A stretch of 64,000 nt of DNA, from contig NZ_CP062163.1 in assembly GCF_014844095.1 (NCBI RefSeq), forward strand, positions 1,550,001-1,614,000. Direction: 5' to 3'. A program made the position numbers and the translations under genes. The notes under the pieces are model-generated. The model had not been told where the DNA came from and made no database searches. It saw nothing but the letters and a program-made list of their open reading frames with translations. Shown here one piece after another: positions 52,911 to 62,387 of the stretch. Position 1 is the first letter of the stretch, and every line of letters begins with the position of its first letter. The stretch comes from Brevibacillus sp. JNUCC-41. GTDB taxonomy: Bacteria; Bacillota; Bacilli; Bacillales; DSM-1321.

Positions 52911-53213
52911 TTCTTAAATCCTCCTTGAATATCCTCACATATAACCTACTTCTGTCCTAATTGTTTATTTTACCATATTGCATTGACACAAGTAAGTATG
53001 AATTATAAATAAACACTAATAAATACTATTATTCCCTTTTTTGCCAATATGTAAAAAAAATTGATGCCTTATGTACTAAATTTCGCATTTCCCCAAAAAA
53101 AAACCCCGGCATGGAACCGCAATCAAGGTTAAGAAAAAAAACGGACATTCACTTTCATGCCCCCTTATCCCTGATTGCCCGATTCACTTCCAATAGCCGG
53201 AATGATTCAAGTA
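52911..53213. other. Gap between spoIIID and mbl
   Basis: About 300 AT-rich bases that should hold the mbl promoter. It includes an A/T run and GGAACCGCAATCAAGG near 53115; no open frame with a ribosome site and no clear terminator. Confidence 0.4.
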
Positions 53214-53486
53214 TCATTTAACGATTTCTTCTTCTCTTTCAGAACGTTTATATTTTAATTTTGTCGCTTCTCCACCTCTAAGGTGGCGAATGGATTTATG
53301 ATAATCCAATATATCCTTCACTTCGTTAGCCAAATCAGGATTAATTTCTGGCAGCCTCTCAGTCAAGTCTTTATGAACCGTGCTTTTAGAGACTCCGAAC
53401 TCTTTTGCAATGACGCGGACTGTTTTTCTAGTTTCCACGATATACTTTCCTATCTTGATAGTTCTTTCTTTGATGTAATCGTGCAC
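53214..53486 (-). CDS. spoIIID: Sporulation transcription factor SpoIIID
   Basis: Small DNA-binding regulator of mother-cell sporulation genes. 90 residues from GTG 53486, with GGGGAGG upstream; the ORF extends to 53504 but B. subtilis SpoIIID (93 residues) also starts VHDYIKERTIKIG. Helix-turn-helix at about 23-43 (TVRVIAKEFGVSKSTVHKDL), then LDYHKSIRHLRGGEATKLKY, the basic region that contacts DNA. Only the last few residues differ from the B. subtilis form. Confidence 0.97.
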   Translation of the reverse strand: MHDYIKERTIKIGKYIVETRKTVRVIAKEFGVSKSTVHKDLTERLPEINPDLANEVKDILDYHKSIRHLRGGEATKLKYKRSEREEEIVK

Positions 53487-53809
53487 ACCACTCGACCTCC
53501 CCAAATTGGATGTGAGAAGTGTGAAATGAGATTCGTATTTTTCGAATCGAATACCGCTGCCCTATAAACAATGAAAGATAGAATTATTCACCTATTAGAT
53601 AATTTGTAATAAACGATTCCTCACCTCAAACACTCTCTTTGCATGGTTTATAACATCTTATTAGCTTGGTTAAGAATATATGCCTAATGGGACAGGAGGT
53701 TTGGATTTATTTCTGATTTTCATCTGTTTATTGTCATTAGGCGTAAATTATTTCCCGAGAAATTTGTCAGAAATTCAAAGGTTTCAGCATATTGGCCAAT
53801 ATTTCCTCA
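53487..53809. other. Gap between spoIIQ and spoIIID
   Basis: About 320 bases, apart from the adjoining terminator. It should include the SigE-dependent promoter of spoIIID; I could not place it. A short frame at 53680-53883 lacks a ribosome site. Confidence 0.4.
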
Positions 53810-53847
53810 AAAAAAGGAAGCCGTTCAAAGTGAACGGCTTCCTTTTA
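53810..53847 (-). terminator. Terminator of spoIIQ
   Basis: AAAAGGAAGCCGTTC, loop, GAACGGCTTCCTTTT with T-run on the minus strand. Confidence 0.85.
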
Positions 53848-53916
53848 CCAAATTTTCAGTTGTTGTCATTCGTAACGCTCTAGGTTTTTGTTTTGATTTT
53901 ATTAAAAATCTTGATC

Positions 53917-54855
53917 TTAATTAGATTGATTCAACGAATCTTTTAAGGAATCACTTTCTTCAGTTGTATCTTCACCAGGGACAGAGCCTTCCTCATCAGT
54001 GCCACTCTCTAAATCAGTGCTCTCGTCAGTTTCGTCAACTGCAGGAGCTTGCTCCGTGCCAGTTTCAGATTCGTCAACTGCAGGTTTTTCTTCTTTATCA
54101 GCTTCAGAACCTTCGACTGCAGGTTTTTCTTCTTTATTAGCAGAATCTTCAAGTTCACTGCCTTCGGCTTCAGTTGCCGATTGAATCGCAGAAGCTTGTT
54201 TATCAACAAAATCAAGTGGGTTTAACGCAATGTTATCTTTTCTGATTTCGAAGTGTACATGTACGCCAGCCTCTTCATTGATTTGGCTTTTCCCAGCTGT
54301 AGCAATTGCTTGTCCTTGTTTCACTTTGTCACCGACTGCAACCTTAATGTCTTTAACAGATTGATAACGGGTAACAACGCCATCTTCATGTTCTACTTCA
54401 ACTAAATTTCCAAGTAACGCATCGTCTTGAACTTTCGTTACATTTCCACTTAAGGAAGCCTTTACATCGAAAGTCTTTCCATCTTCCATTGCAATGTCTA
54501 TACCTTTGTTTTGCTCATATCTATTGTTGTAGAAAACCAATGCTTCTTCTTGTGCTTTTTCATCCGCATTCACATCATAAAACTGTTTCTTGATAACCGT
54601 TTTGTTCGCATCGGCTACAGGCATCTTGATTGTCTCAAGATTACTATTAACTTCTACAGAAGGCTCACCATAGTTTTTTCCTGTTTCAGCTGATTCCTCT
54701 TTGCCATCTTTAGCTGAATCGTTAAAACTATTTTGTAATAAGAAGGCCGCGGCTAAGATTATGGCTGCACTTGCGATATAGATTGCTGATAATGCCCAAC
54801 GTTGTTTTAGTATACGTCGGATTGTGGAAGTTGGTTTCTTTTCTTCCTCTCTCAT
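53917..54855 (-). CDS. spoIIQ: Forespore engulfment protein SpoIIQ
   Basis: Forespore half of the SpoIIQ-SpoIIIAH channel across the two spore membranes. 312 residues from ATG 54855 (GAGGTGATT upstream). One N-terminal membrane segment (about 20-40), then a LytM/M23-like domain (about 100-220). The metal motif is degenerate: the usual HxxxD reads NKGIDIA, Asn in place of His, while VHVHFEIRKDN keeps HxH, so no peptidase activity is expected. The last 90 residues are a repeat-rich acidic tail (KEEKPAV twice). B. subtilis SpoIIQ has 283 residues. It is divergent from the VanZ-like gene. Confidence 0.93.
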   Translation of the reverse strand: MREEEKKPTSTIRRILKQRWALSAIYIASAAIILAAAFLLQNSFNDSAKDGKEESAETGKNYGEPSVEVNSNLETIKMPVADANKTVIKKQFYDVNADEKAQEEALVFYNNRYEQNKGIDIAMEDGKTFDVKASLSGNVTKVQDDALLGNLVEVEHEDGVVTRYQSVKDIKVAVGDKVKQGQAIATAGKSQINEEAGVHVHFEIRKDNIALNPLDFVDKQASAIQSATEAEGSELEDSANKEEKPAVEGSEADKEEKPAVDESETGTEQAPAVDETDESTDLESGTDEEGSVPGEDTTEESDSLKDSLNQSN

Positions 54856-55007
54856 ATTAATCACCTCAGCAATCATTCTGAACATTTTGTTAAGATTATA
54901 TACATTCAGGAAAAAATTTTTTTAGATTTATTTTGTGGAAATGAAACCGATTTTATTCGTAGAATGGTAAAATGTTTGGTATCTTACTGTTGAAGGATGT
55001 TTAAATC

Positions 55008-55433
55008 ATGAAAAAAGCTTTTAAACTTGTGTTAACGTTATTGCCTTTCCTATATATGATTGCCATTTGGATAATGTCGAGCAACCCCGATGATATGATT
55101 CTTGATCTTCCCTCATCCTCAATTGACCGATTTATCAAAGAGGCACTTCATCTGGTCGAATTTGCCCTTTTGTATATTTTATTTGTTTCCGCCCTTGCTG
55201 CAAACCAAAATCTGAAACCTGGTTTAAGCCTGTTGGCGGCACTTGTGGCTTGCCTTTACGGAGTTATTGATGAATATCACCAATCCTTCGTCCCATACCG
55301 CTCCTCTACCTTAATAGATGTCATTAAAGATATCATAGGAGTAGCTGCAGTCTATTTTCATGTCCAATATCATTATTTCAAGCGTGAACGGGGCTTTTTG
55401 ACCGTTATAGAAAAATTAAGCGCAAAAAAATGA
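55008..55433 (+). CDS. VanZ-family membrane protein
   Basis: 141 residues with three to four membrane segments (about 5-23, 47-66, 70-88, 100-120). The VanZ features are MSSNPDDM near the start, FIKEALHLVEFALLYILF, and YGVIDEYHQSFVPYRSSTLIDVIKDIIG, the conserved DExHQ...R...D block. VanZ proteins of this size occur in many Firmicutes; in Enterococcus VanZ gives low-level teicoplanin resistance, but the function here is unknown. Divergent from spoIIQ and convergent with spoIID. Confidence 0.9.
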   Translation: MKKAFKLVLTLLPFLYMIAIWIMSSNPDDMILDLPSSSIDRFIKEALHLVEFALLYILFVSALAANQNLKPGLSLLAALVACLYGVIDEYHQSFVPYRSSTLIDVIKDIIGVAAVYFHVQYHYFKRERGFLTVIEKLSAKK

Positions 55434-55464
55434 GAGATGGGGATTCCCATCTCTCATTTTTTTG
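55424..55464. terminator. Bidirectional terminator between the VanZ-like gene and spoIID
   Basis: AAAAATGAGAGATGGG, loop GATT, CCCATCTCTCATTTTTTT. The stop codons of both convergent genes lie inside or at the edge of the hairpin. Confidence 0.85.
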
Positions 55465-56491
55465 CTGTCATCGTATTCAGCCACTTATTTGAAGACTGAA
55501 CTTTGACGCCTTTATAATAATATTTCACGATGTCTTCATAGGTTTTACCTTCCCTGGCCATGCCATTGGCCCCGTATTGGCTCATTCCAACTCCGTGTCC
55601 GGATCCTTTTGTCGTGATGACAATCTGGTCGCCTTGACGCTCCCAGTCAAAATCGGATGATGTCAGCCCGAGCTTCTCACGAATCTGTTTTCCTGTCATT
55701 TTCTTTCCTGCGATTTCCACTACACCTACACGATTACCTGATGTTCTTTCAATGACAGTCCCTATTGATGTTCCCGAAGAAAGACTTACACCCAGTTTTT
55801 TTTCAAAATCTGCAGCATTCACTACAACTTTATTATAAAACTTTGGTGATTCTTCTTTATCCCACGGACTGGATACACTTTTTAAATAGGGGTAATCAGC
55901 TTGCCAATAGTCCTCGGAATTTTCCGTGTAGCCATTACTGGTCGAAAAAAAAGTGGCAGTAATCGGTTTTCCCTCATAGGTTAAAATTTGACCCGCAGTT
56001 TCTTTTATAGCCTTGTTAATTTTTTGCATCTTCGATTTATAATCAGAGCCCCACTGTTTTTTCAGCTCATCATTATTCTTATAAACTTGGTGCATGACCG
56101 TATCGCTTACATCGGCACCATCCGGCAAGCCCAACCGACTTTCGCTTATAAGCTGATTGACAATGTAAGTTCTCGCTGTCAATGCTTGAGCCTTCAGCGC
56201 TTCTTCTTCAAAATCCGCTGGCATTTCAGCCGCAACCACACCAGTCAAGTAAGATTCAATCGGCAGTTTTTCAATCTTTTTTGCAGATGTTCGATAAACG
56301 GCAACTTCTACGGAACTCATTTCATTTGCAGCTACCTCTTTACCCTCATTCTTCACTTTCTTTTCTAATTGTTCGGTCAACTGCCCACTTGTCTTATCAT
56401 TTGAAAATGGAAGCACAAGCACTGCCGGAATCATGATAATTACGAACGCTACTGCTATGAATAGTACGATCATCGGTTTGATTGCTTTCAA
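55454..56491 (-). CDS. spoIID: Stage II sporulation protein SpoIID (lytic transglycosylase)
   Basis: Membrane-anchored enzyme of the SpoIID-SpoIIM-SpoIIP complex that thins septal wall during engulfment. From TTG 56491 (GGGAGG upstream) it is 345 residues, matching the known 343; the upstream part of the open frame to 56656 has no ribosome site. Membrane segment about 7-28; then IESYLTGVVAAEMPADFEEEALKAQALTARTYIV with the catalytic Glu region, SYGYTENSEDYW-like FSTSNGYTENSEDY, and the GSGHGVGMSQYGANGMA block. It follows murA, as in B. subtilis. Confidence 0.95.
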   Translation of the reverse strand: MKAIKPMIVLFIAVAFVIIMIPAVLVLPFSNDKTSGQLTEQLEKKVKNEGKEVAANEMSSVEVAVYRTSAKKIEKLPIESYLTGVVAAEMPADFEEEALKAQALTARTYIVNQLISESRLGLPDGADVSDTVMHQVYKNNDELKKQWGSDYKSKMQKINKAIKETAGQILTYEGKPITATFFSTSNGYTENSEDYWQADYPYLKSVSSPWDKEESPKFYNKVVVNAADFEKKLGVSLSSGTSIGTVIERTSGNRVGVVEIAGKKMTGKQIREKLGLTSSDFDWERQGDQIVITTKGSGHGVGMSQYGANGMAREGKTYEDIVKYYYKGVKVQSSNKWLNTMTAKK

Positions 56492-56640
56492 ATTCCTGAG
56501 CCTCCCTACACTTGTTTTCTCTGCCGTATTTAATCGTATCCAGCAGGTATCTTTACATAACAAATGTATGTCGGGGGACAAGCTTTTATGAATAGAAAAA
56601 TGACATCTAGTTAACTGTAGCCGATGAAGCCGGATCAAGA

Positions 56641-56690
56641 CAAAAAAACCATTCACGGTTCAATGACTCGAACGTGAATGGTTCTATAAG
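56641..56690 (-). terminator. Terminator of the ywmB-murA unit
   Basis: ACCATTCACG, loop, CGTGAATGGT, then TTTTTTTGTC on the minus strand, between murA and spoIID. Confidence 0.8.
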
Positions 56691-56699
56691 CTAAGCTAT

Positions 56700-58001
56700 T
56701 TATGCGTTTAAATCTGCAATTTTTTTTGTTTCAGCAGGTACATCTTCGTTAATACGTTCCACATCTGCACCTAGGGATGCCAATTTACCATGGAAATTCA
56801 CGTACCCTCTGTCAAGATGCTTCAGTTCTGTAACACGAGTAATGCCATCTGCAACCAATCCAGTCAGGATGAGCGCTGCTGCGGCACGTAAATCTGTTGC
56901 AGCTACTTCAGCTCCTTGAATGTTAGTTGGTCCATTAACGATTACGGAACGACCTTCTATTTTAATATTGGCATTCATGCGACGGAATTCCTCAACATGC
57001 ATGAAACGGTTTTCGAAAACGGTCTCCGTAATCATACTTGTTCCTTCAGCACGCAGTAATAATGCCATCATTTGCGATTGCATATCAGTCGGGAAACCAG
57101 GATGCGGCATTGTTTTAATATCAATGGCCTTTAAGGTTTTTGGACCGATAACGCGTAATCCATCTTCTTCTTCAAGAATTTTAACGCCCATTTCCTCCAT
57201 TTTAGCAATAAGGGAAGTAAGGTGTTCAGGTACAGCTCCTTGAACAAGAACATCGCCGCCAGTAAGAGCGGCCGCAGTCATGAATGTACCAGCTTCGATA
57301 CGGTCAGGTATAATCGTATGTTCAGTGCCATATAATTTATCGACACCCTCGATTCTCATCGTACCGGTACCGGCACCTCTGACTTTGGCACCCATTTTAT
57401 TAAGGAGATTCGCAAGATCTACAATTTCAGGCTCTTTGGCCACATTTTCAAGAATAGTTATACCCTCAGCAAGTGTTGCTGCCATCATGATGTTTTCAGT
57501 GGCACCCACACTCGGGAAGTCAAGATACACTCTTGCACCCTTAAGTCTGCCTTCTACCTCGGCATCAATGAAACCATTGCCGACCTTCACTTTTGCTCCC
57601 ATCGCTTCAAAACCCTTTAAATGCTGGTCGATAGGACGTGATCCGATGGCACAGCCACCAGGAAGAGCAACGCGGGCCCGGCCATTCCTTGCCAGTAATG
57701 AGCCCATCACTAAAACGGAAGCTCTCATTTTACGTACATATTCAAATGGTGCTTCTTCTAATAACTCTCTTGATGCATCTACAGTTACTTGATTGTCATG
57801 AAAGGCAACATCTGCATTTAAGTTGCGCAATACTTCATTGATTGTATATACATCGGAGAGCGTAGGAACATCTTTAATGATACTTTTCCCATCACTTGCT
57901 AATAATGTTGCAGCGATAACTGGCAAAACGGCGTTTTTAGCACCTTCTACTTTAACTGTCCCGCTAAGCCTTTTTCCGCCGCGGACGATGATTTTTTCCA
58001 A
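56700..58001 (-). CDS. murA: UDP-N-acetylglucosamine 1-carboxyvinyltransferase MurA
   Basis: First committed enzyme of peptidoglycan precursor synthesis; adds enolpyruvate from PEP to UDP-GlcNAc. 433 residues, usual length. Substrate-binding KxxN as [17 protein letters not shown] (about 18-34), active-site Cys117 in [15 protein letters not shown], the target of fosfomycin, and [18 protein letters not shown]. It lies between ywmB and spoIID, so it is the murAA copy of B. subtilis rather than murAB/murZ. Confidence 0.95.
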   Translation of the reverse strand: MEKIIVRGGKRLSGTVKVEGAKNAVLPVIAATLLASDGKSIIKDVPTLSDVYTINEVLRNLNADVAFHDNQVTVDASRELLEEAPFEYVRKMRASVLVMGSLLARNGRARVALPGGCAIGSRPIDQHLKGFEAMGAKVKVGNGFIDAEVEGRLKGARVYLDFPSVGATENIMMAATLAEGITILENVAKEPEIVDLANLLNKMGAKVRGAGTGTMRIEGVDKLYGTEHTIIPDRIEAGTFMTAAALTGGDVLVQGAVPEHLTSLIAKMEEMGVKILEEEDGLRVIGPKTLKAIDIKTMPHPGFPTDMQSQMMALLLRAEGTSMITETVFENRFMHVEEFRRMNANIKIEGRSVIVNGPTNIQGAEVAATDLRAAAALILTGLVADGITRVTELKHLDRGYVNFHGKLASLGADVERINEDVPAETKKIADLNA

Positions 58002-58033
58002 AAGTATTCCCCTCCGCGTCCATTTTCTCTATA

Positions 58034-58783
58034 TTAATATTCAAACGTTATGATTGGTGTGCCAACTACAAAGTTCGTTCGGTCACCCAATCCTTCTGTC
58101 CGTAGCCCAAACTGCAAATTTAATTTTTCTTTTGTCAATGGTTGTTTAAACAATGTTGAATGTGCAGATATAGATGTAAAGTTTGTTTCATGCACACTCT
58201 CAATTTCCCTTGCTTGGAACATATCTAACAGGTCTTCAGTTTTAGAGTTTAAAACCGAATCCATATTATCATTGATAGACCCTTTAATACAAGAAAAAAT
58301 TGAAGGAGTTCCTATAAATAGGTCATTCACCCTGTTTTGGAACGTAGCAGTAAAAAATGCCGCATTGGCTTTCTTCCACTCTTTCCCCTCCACTTCGTAA
58401 ATAACATAGGTAACTTTATCAAATTTCTCTTCCGTTGTCATTATTTTGATAGACTCGGTCAGACCTGAATCGACATTGTAAGTTAACGCCTCAGCCTTCC
58501 AGCCGGAAGCATCATCTTTCCGGTGCCATTGAAATTGAGGGTATTTTCGTTTTAAAGCTGTAACTTCGCTTTCAAACTCTTGTTTAGTTGTAATCTCTTT
58601 ATTTATTTCTCTAGTGAGTACAGACCAATCCCCTATGTCCAAATCTTCATCTTTTTGTAACAGTCCCACCATTTTAACTATATCTGGTTTACTTTCTGCC
58701 ACAATCGTACTATTCCCAATTAAAATCACCGTCAAACCGAGAAATACTATGTATGTTAACATTTTTTTGTTTAAATTAAACAT
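58034..58783 (-). CDS. ywmB: YwmB-family protein
   Basis: 249 residues from ATG 58783, chosen because GGGGAGGGA lies just upstream. One N-terminal hydrophobic segment (about 8-26), probably a signal anchor, then an extracytoplasmic domain of the YwmB family, whose crystal structure is described as TATA-box-binding-like although it lies outside the cytoplasm. KPDIVKMVGLLQKDEDLDIGDW is the conserved start of the mature region. It directly precedes murA, 30 bases away, as in B. subtilis. Confidence 0.88.
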   Translation of the reverse strand: MFNLNKKMLTYIVFLGLTVILIGNSTIVAESKPDIVKMVGLLQKDEDLDIGDWSVLTREINKEITTKQEFESEVTALKRKYPQFQWHRKDDASGWKAEALTYNVDSGLTESIKIMTTEEKFDKVTYVIYEVEGKEWKKANAAFFTATFQNRVNDLFIGTPSIFSCIKGSINDNMDSVLNSKTEDLLDMFQAREIESVHETNFTSISAHSTLFKQPLTKEKLNLQFGLRTEGLGDRTNFVVGTPIITFEY

Positions 58784-58941
58784 GTTAAATCCCTCCCCTT
58801 TTACACATTCTTTCCACAAGGAGAGAGATCATACTTCAAGTTTTCCGACAATTGGTGACAACTTCCCCTTAAACTGGCAGGGAGCAATAGCGAATACAAG
58901 AGTAGAATCATATTTTGCTATAAGAAAACTCTTACAGCTTA

Positions 58942-59184
58942 TCAGTCATTACTAAACATATAAGGGAGTTGGTTTGCAAATCCCAGGTAGTCGAGGAAGA
59001 AATTACTTACAGCTGAACCGATGGCAACCGTTAATAAAATATATAAAACCCTGGCCTTGATGACCGAATTGGATCTTAACATTTTATCAAAATGTAATGC
59101 CTGTAAAGCCCACCAGGTAACTGCGATGAAAAACAAGTGTGCAATAATCCCTGTTAAAGCCTGCTGTCCCATTGCTGAAAACAT
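58942..59184 (-). CDS. ywzB: DUF1146 membrane protein YwzB
   Basis: 80-residue protein with two membrane segments (about 10-28 and 45-63). From ATG 59184, the second in MYM, since AGGAGG is only one base from the first ATG. FFIAVTWWALQALHFDKML and KARVLYILLTVAIGSAVSNFFLDYL are DUF1146 hallmarks. Same neighbours as in B. subtilis (ywmB) except that nuoN follows upstream. Function unknown. Confidence 0.88.
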   Translation of the reverse strand: MFSAMGQQALTGIIAHLFFIAVTWWALQALHFDKMLRSNSVIKARVLYILLTVAIGSAVSNFFLDYLGFANQLPYMFSND

Positions 59185-59284
59185 GTACATACCTCCTAAA
59201 AGACACCCAAATTATATTCTAACACAAAACCCCTGCATATTTGGAATTTAAAAGGAAGAATTGCAAAAAATCTTTTTAAAACTG

Positions 59285-59320
59285 TAAATAGAGGCTTGAT
59301 CCAATGGAACAAGCCTCTGT
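59285..59320 (-). terminator. Terminator of the nuo operon
   Basis: AGAGGCTTG, loop, CAAGCCTCT, then ATTTACAGTTTT on the minus strand; the U-run is interrupted. Confidence 0.55.
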
Positions 59321-59333
59321 TACAGGCATTATA

Positions 59334-60860
59334 TCATTTACTCGAAATAAAGTCTGTAAATTCACCAAATTGATCATGAATAAAATCAAAAGCAATATTT
59401 GGTGCCACCCCGAAAAGAATGGTGCCTATCACACAAATGATCAACACGGCGTAAAGACCCGGACGGATGTTAATGACCTTCTCCGAATGATTGGGTCGGA
59501 AAAAGACCTGCACCAATAATCCGAAATAATACACATAGGAAACAATGGTTCCAGCAATCATGATTCCAGCAAGGACAAAATGTCCAGGCTCCGTTATGAA
59601 TGTGCCTAGAAAAATATTGAGTTTGCCAATGAAACCTGTCGTCCCGGGAATTCCAGCAAGTGCCAGGATAAATACAGTGAATGCCATGGCAAGATACGGT
59701 GATTTCCTCCCCAACCCTGCAAGAATACTAATATCTTCTGACCCACTTTGACTGGAGAGCAGCTGAATGACTGCAAATACACCTATATTCATCAATACAT
59801 AAGCCATTAGATAAAACCAGACAGTATCCAGCAGGAAATATCCCCCGCCCAATGTTGCCACCGCTACAAGCAGGTAACCCGCATGGGCGATGCTTGAATA
59901 GGCGAACAATCGTTTTAAATTTTGCTGCCTTAATGCAACCACATTTCCAATGATGATCGTCAGCCCCGCCAATGAAGCTATATAAATATTATTTTTTTCC
60001 AAAAAGTCGAGCGCTCCGAACGTGTCACCGGAAGCTGTTAGGAACAACGAGAGAAAAATGCGCAGGATGATGACAAAACCCGCCATTTTCGAAATTACGC
60101 TCAAGAAGGCTGTGACCGGTGTCGGAGCCCCCTCATAGACATCCGGTGCCCACATATGAAATGGGGCGGCAGCTATCTTGAAGGATACACCGACAAATAC
60201 CATGAAGAAAGCGAGTCCCATAATGTATTGCAGCTGGCCGTCCGTCATTGCAGCCATCGTCCGGCTCATTTCACCTAGATTGACGGAACCGGTCACTCCA
60301 TATAAATAGCTCATTCCGAATAAAGTGATCGCTGTGGAAATGCCTCCGTTTATCACATACTTCATGGACGCTTCGTTGGACTTCCGATCATGCTTCCGTA
60401 TTCCGACCAATATATAAGATGAAAGTGAAAGAAGTTCCAGTCCAACGAACAGCGTTATCAAATCACCGCTTGAGGACATGACCATCGCTCCAAGCAAAGC
60501 GGTCAGGAACAGATAATAAAATTCCCCCCGATGCTCCCGCAGCCCCTCTTGCGGTTCATATCCTTCAGCCAGAAGCATGATTAGGGCCGCTCCGAATAAA
60601 AGCAGCAACTTAAAAGCTTTTGCAAATGAATCTAAACGAAACGTATCGGATAAGATACTGACTGTCTCAAAGGATAGCAGGCTAATCAGTGACAAACAGG
60701 CCAAAATGATTCCGGTTAACGCGAGCCATGCCAGTTTTCTCCGATTAAAGTGCTTCGGCCAAAATAAATCCAATATCGAAAGAAACATGGCCGTTCCTAG
60801 GATGATGAATTCCGGCATCATCGCTCCCCAATCATAAGAAAGCATCGTGTTCCAATCCAT
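59334..60860 (-). CDS. nuoN: NADH-quinone oxidoreductase subunit N
   Basis: Antiporter-like proton-pumping subunit of complex I. 508 residues with about 14 membrane helices. Family blocks: LFVGLELLSLSSYILVGIRKHD, MKYVINGGISTAITLFGMSYLYG, FKIAAAPFHMWAPDVYEGAPTPVTAFLS with the conserved Lys in a broken helix, and FAYSSIAHAGYLLVAVA. Last gene of the operon. B. subtilis has no such complex, so the nuo operon separates this genome from it. Confidence 0.95.
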   Translation of the reverse strand: MDWNTMLSYDWGAMMPEFIILGTAMFLSILDLFWPKHFNRRKLAWLALTGIILACLSLISLLSFETVSILSDTFRLDSFAKAFKLLLLFGAALIMLLAEGYEPQEGLREHRGEFYYLFLTALLGAMVMSSSGDLITLFVGLELLSLSSYILVGIRKHDRKSNEASMKYVINGGISTAITLFGMSYLYGVTGSVNLGEMSRTMAAMTDGQLQYIMGLAFFMVFVGVSFKIAAAPFHMWAPDVYEGAPTPVTAFLSVISKMAGFVIILRIFLSLFLTASGDTFGALDFLEKNNIYIASLAGLTIIIGNVVALRQQNLKRLFAYSSIAHAGYLLVAVATLGGGYFLLDTVWFYLMAYVLMNIGVFAVIQLLSSQSGSEDISILAGLGRKSPYLAMAFTVFILALAGIPGTTGFIGKLNIFLGTFITEPGHFVLAGIMIAGTIVSYVYYFGLLVQVFFRPNHSEKVINIRPGLYAVLIICVIGTILFGVAPNIAFDFIHDQFGEFTDFISSK

Positions 60861-60863
60861 CCT

Positions 60864-62387
60864 TCATCGCCCCCCTAGAGCTAGCATCATGGCTTCAATC
60901 GTTCCTTGAAGAGGCCCGCCTAACAAATTTGGGTATACCCCAACAGTTATTATCAAACCGAGAAGAACCAATGCGGGCAAAAACTCCCAGCCCCTAAGAT
61001 CCCGTTTCTCTGTTTCTATCAAGCTATCATTTTTTCCGAAAGTCATCAGCATGACCGCCCTCAGTACATAAACAGCGGTTAATACCAGCCCGATCACCCC
61101 TATTGCCGCAAGCAACGACTGACTTTTGAATAAACCAAGAAATACCATGAATTCGCTGATGAAGCCGGACATGCCAGGCAAACCAAGTGAAGCCAGCCCA
61201 CTAGCTAACATGAACCCCGAAAAAATCGGCATCGACTTGGCCAAGCCCCCAAGCTTAGGAAGCATCGTCGTTCCCGTCCGCTCATACAACACTCCCACCA
61301 GGAAAAACAACAAAGCGGCAATTAGCCCGTGTGAGATGACTTGAAAAATGGCTCCCTGAATGCCCGCTTCATTCAAGGCTCCCAGCCCCATCATGACGAT
61401 ACCCATATGTGAGATGGACGAGTAGGCTAAAACGAGCTTGAAATCCGTTTGTACCAACGCTAGAAAGGAACCATACAAAAAACTGAGGACCCCAAACAGG
61501 ACAATGGTAAAGGCCAAGCTTTTATATTGTTCCGGAAATATCCCCATTCCGAACCGGATGATTCCGTATGCCCCTATTTTCAATAGGACACCCGCATGTA
61601 TCATGACTATGGATGGAGGCGCTTCTGCATGGACCCGCACCATCCAGCTGTGAAAGGGAAAGACCGGCAGCTTTATCGCAAATGCAACGAGAAAGGCGAG
61701 ACATAAACCATATTTCATCGAACCGGATATGGGTGCAAAAAGCGAAACACCGCCCATTGTCATCATCTGTGTCAATGCCGCAATGTTTGTCGTACCTGTC
61801 CTGGCAAACAAAATCAAAATGGCCACCAATAAAACGGCCGAACCAATGCCATTATAAATCAGAAAACTATAAGAAGCTTTTTCCCTCTCAAGAAAGCCCC
61901 ATCTACCAATTAAAAAGAAAGCAGGAATCAATGTCATTTCAAAAAAGATGAAAAAAAGGATCAAATTTTCTGCCGTGAAGACACCGAGCATTCCGATCTC
62001 CAGGATCAAAAATAACAAATAATACCCTTTCCAATCTTTTTTTATATAAATGGACGCGATTGCGGCAAGAGATGAAATGATTGTTGTCAGTAATATGAAG
62101 ATGAGGCTTAAGCCATCCAGCCCCAACTCAAAGTCAACCGTGAAGAGTTTGGGATCATACATCTCCAAGTTCCCAAACCTGATCCAATTCAATTTAATGT
62201 CAAATTCGGATAGGGCCACACCCGAATAATATTGGCTGCATAGAAAGAACGATAGGAAAAGGGGAGGCAGTGTTCCGAAAAAGCCAAATTGTTTAATCGT
62301 TCTTTCCTCTTTTTTCGGCATGAGGGCAACCATCACTATGCCCAGCAGCGGTGAAAACACTAATAGCGAGAGCAAATAGACATTCAT
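60864..62387 (-). CDS. nuoM: NADH-quinone oxidoreductase subunit M
   Basis: Antiporter-like complex I subunit, 507 residues, about 14 membrane helices. Marks: EIGMLGVFTAENLILFFIFFEMTLIPAFFLIGRWG with the conserved Glu, AFAIKLPVFPFHSWMVRVHAEAPPSIVMIHAGVLLKIGAYGI with the pumping Lys, and LAYSSISHMGIVMMGLG. It begins by overlapping the nuoL stop by 4 bases (ATGA-type coupling) and ends 3 bases before nuoN. Confidence 0.95.
   Translation of the reverse strand: MNVYLLSLLVFSPLLGIVMVALMPKKEERTIKQFGFFGTLPPLFLSFFLCSQYYSGVALSEFDIKLNWIRFGNLEMYDPKLFTVDFELGLDGLSLIFILLTTIISSLAAIASIYIKKDWKGYYLLFLILEIGMLGVFTAENLILFFIFFEMTLIPAFFLIGRWGFLEREKASYSFLIYNGIGSAVLLVAILILFARTGTTNIAALTQMMTMGGVSLFAPISGSMKYGLCLAFLVAFAIKLPVFPFHSWMVRVHAEAPPSIVMIHAGVLLKIGAYGIIRFGMGIFPEQYKSLAFTIVLFGVLSFLYGSFLALVQTDFKLVLAYSSISHMGIVMMGLGALNEAGIQGAIFQVISHGLIAALLFFLVGVLYERTGTTMLPKLGGLAKSMPIFSGFMLASGLASLGLPGMSGFISEFMVFLGLFKSQSLLAAIGVIGLVLTAVYVLRAVMLMTFGKNDSLIETEKRDLRGWEFLPALVLLGLIITVGVYPNLLGGPLQGTIEAMMLALGGR

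Noticed and set aside
54009..54215. Minus-strand Lys/Leu-rich frame of 68 codons
   Set aside because: Out-of-frame reading of the repetitive acidic tail of SpoIIQ.
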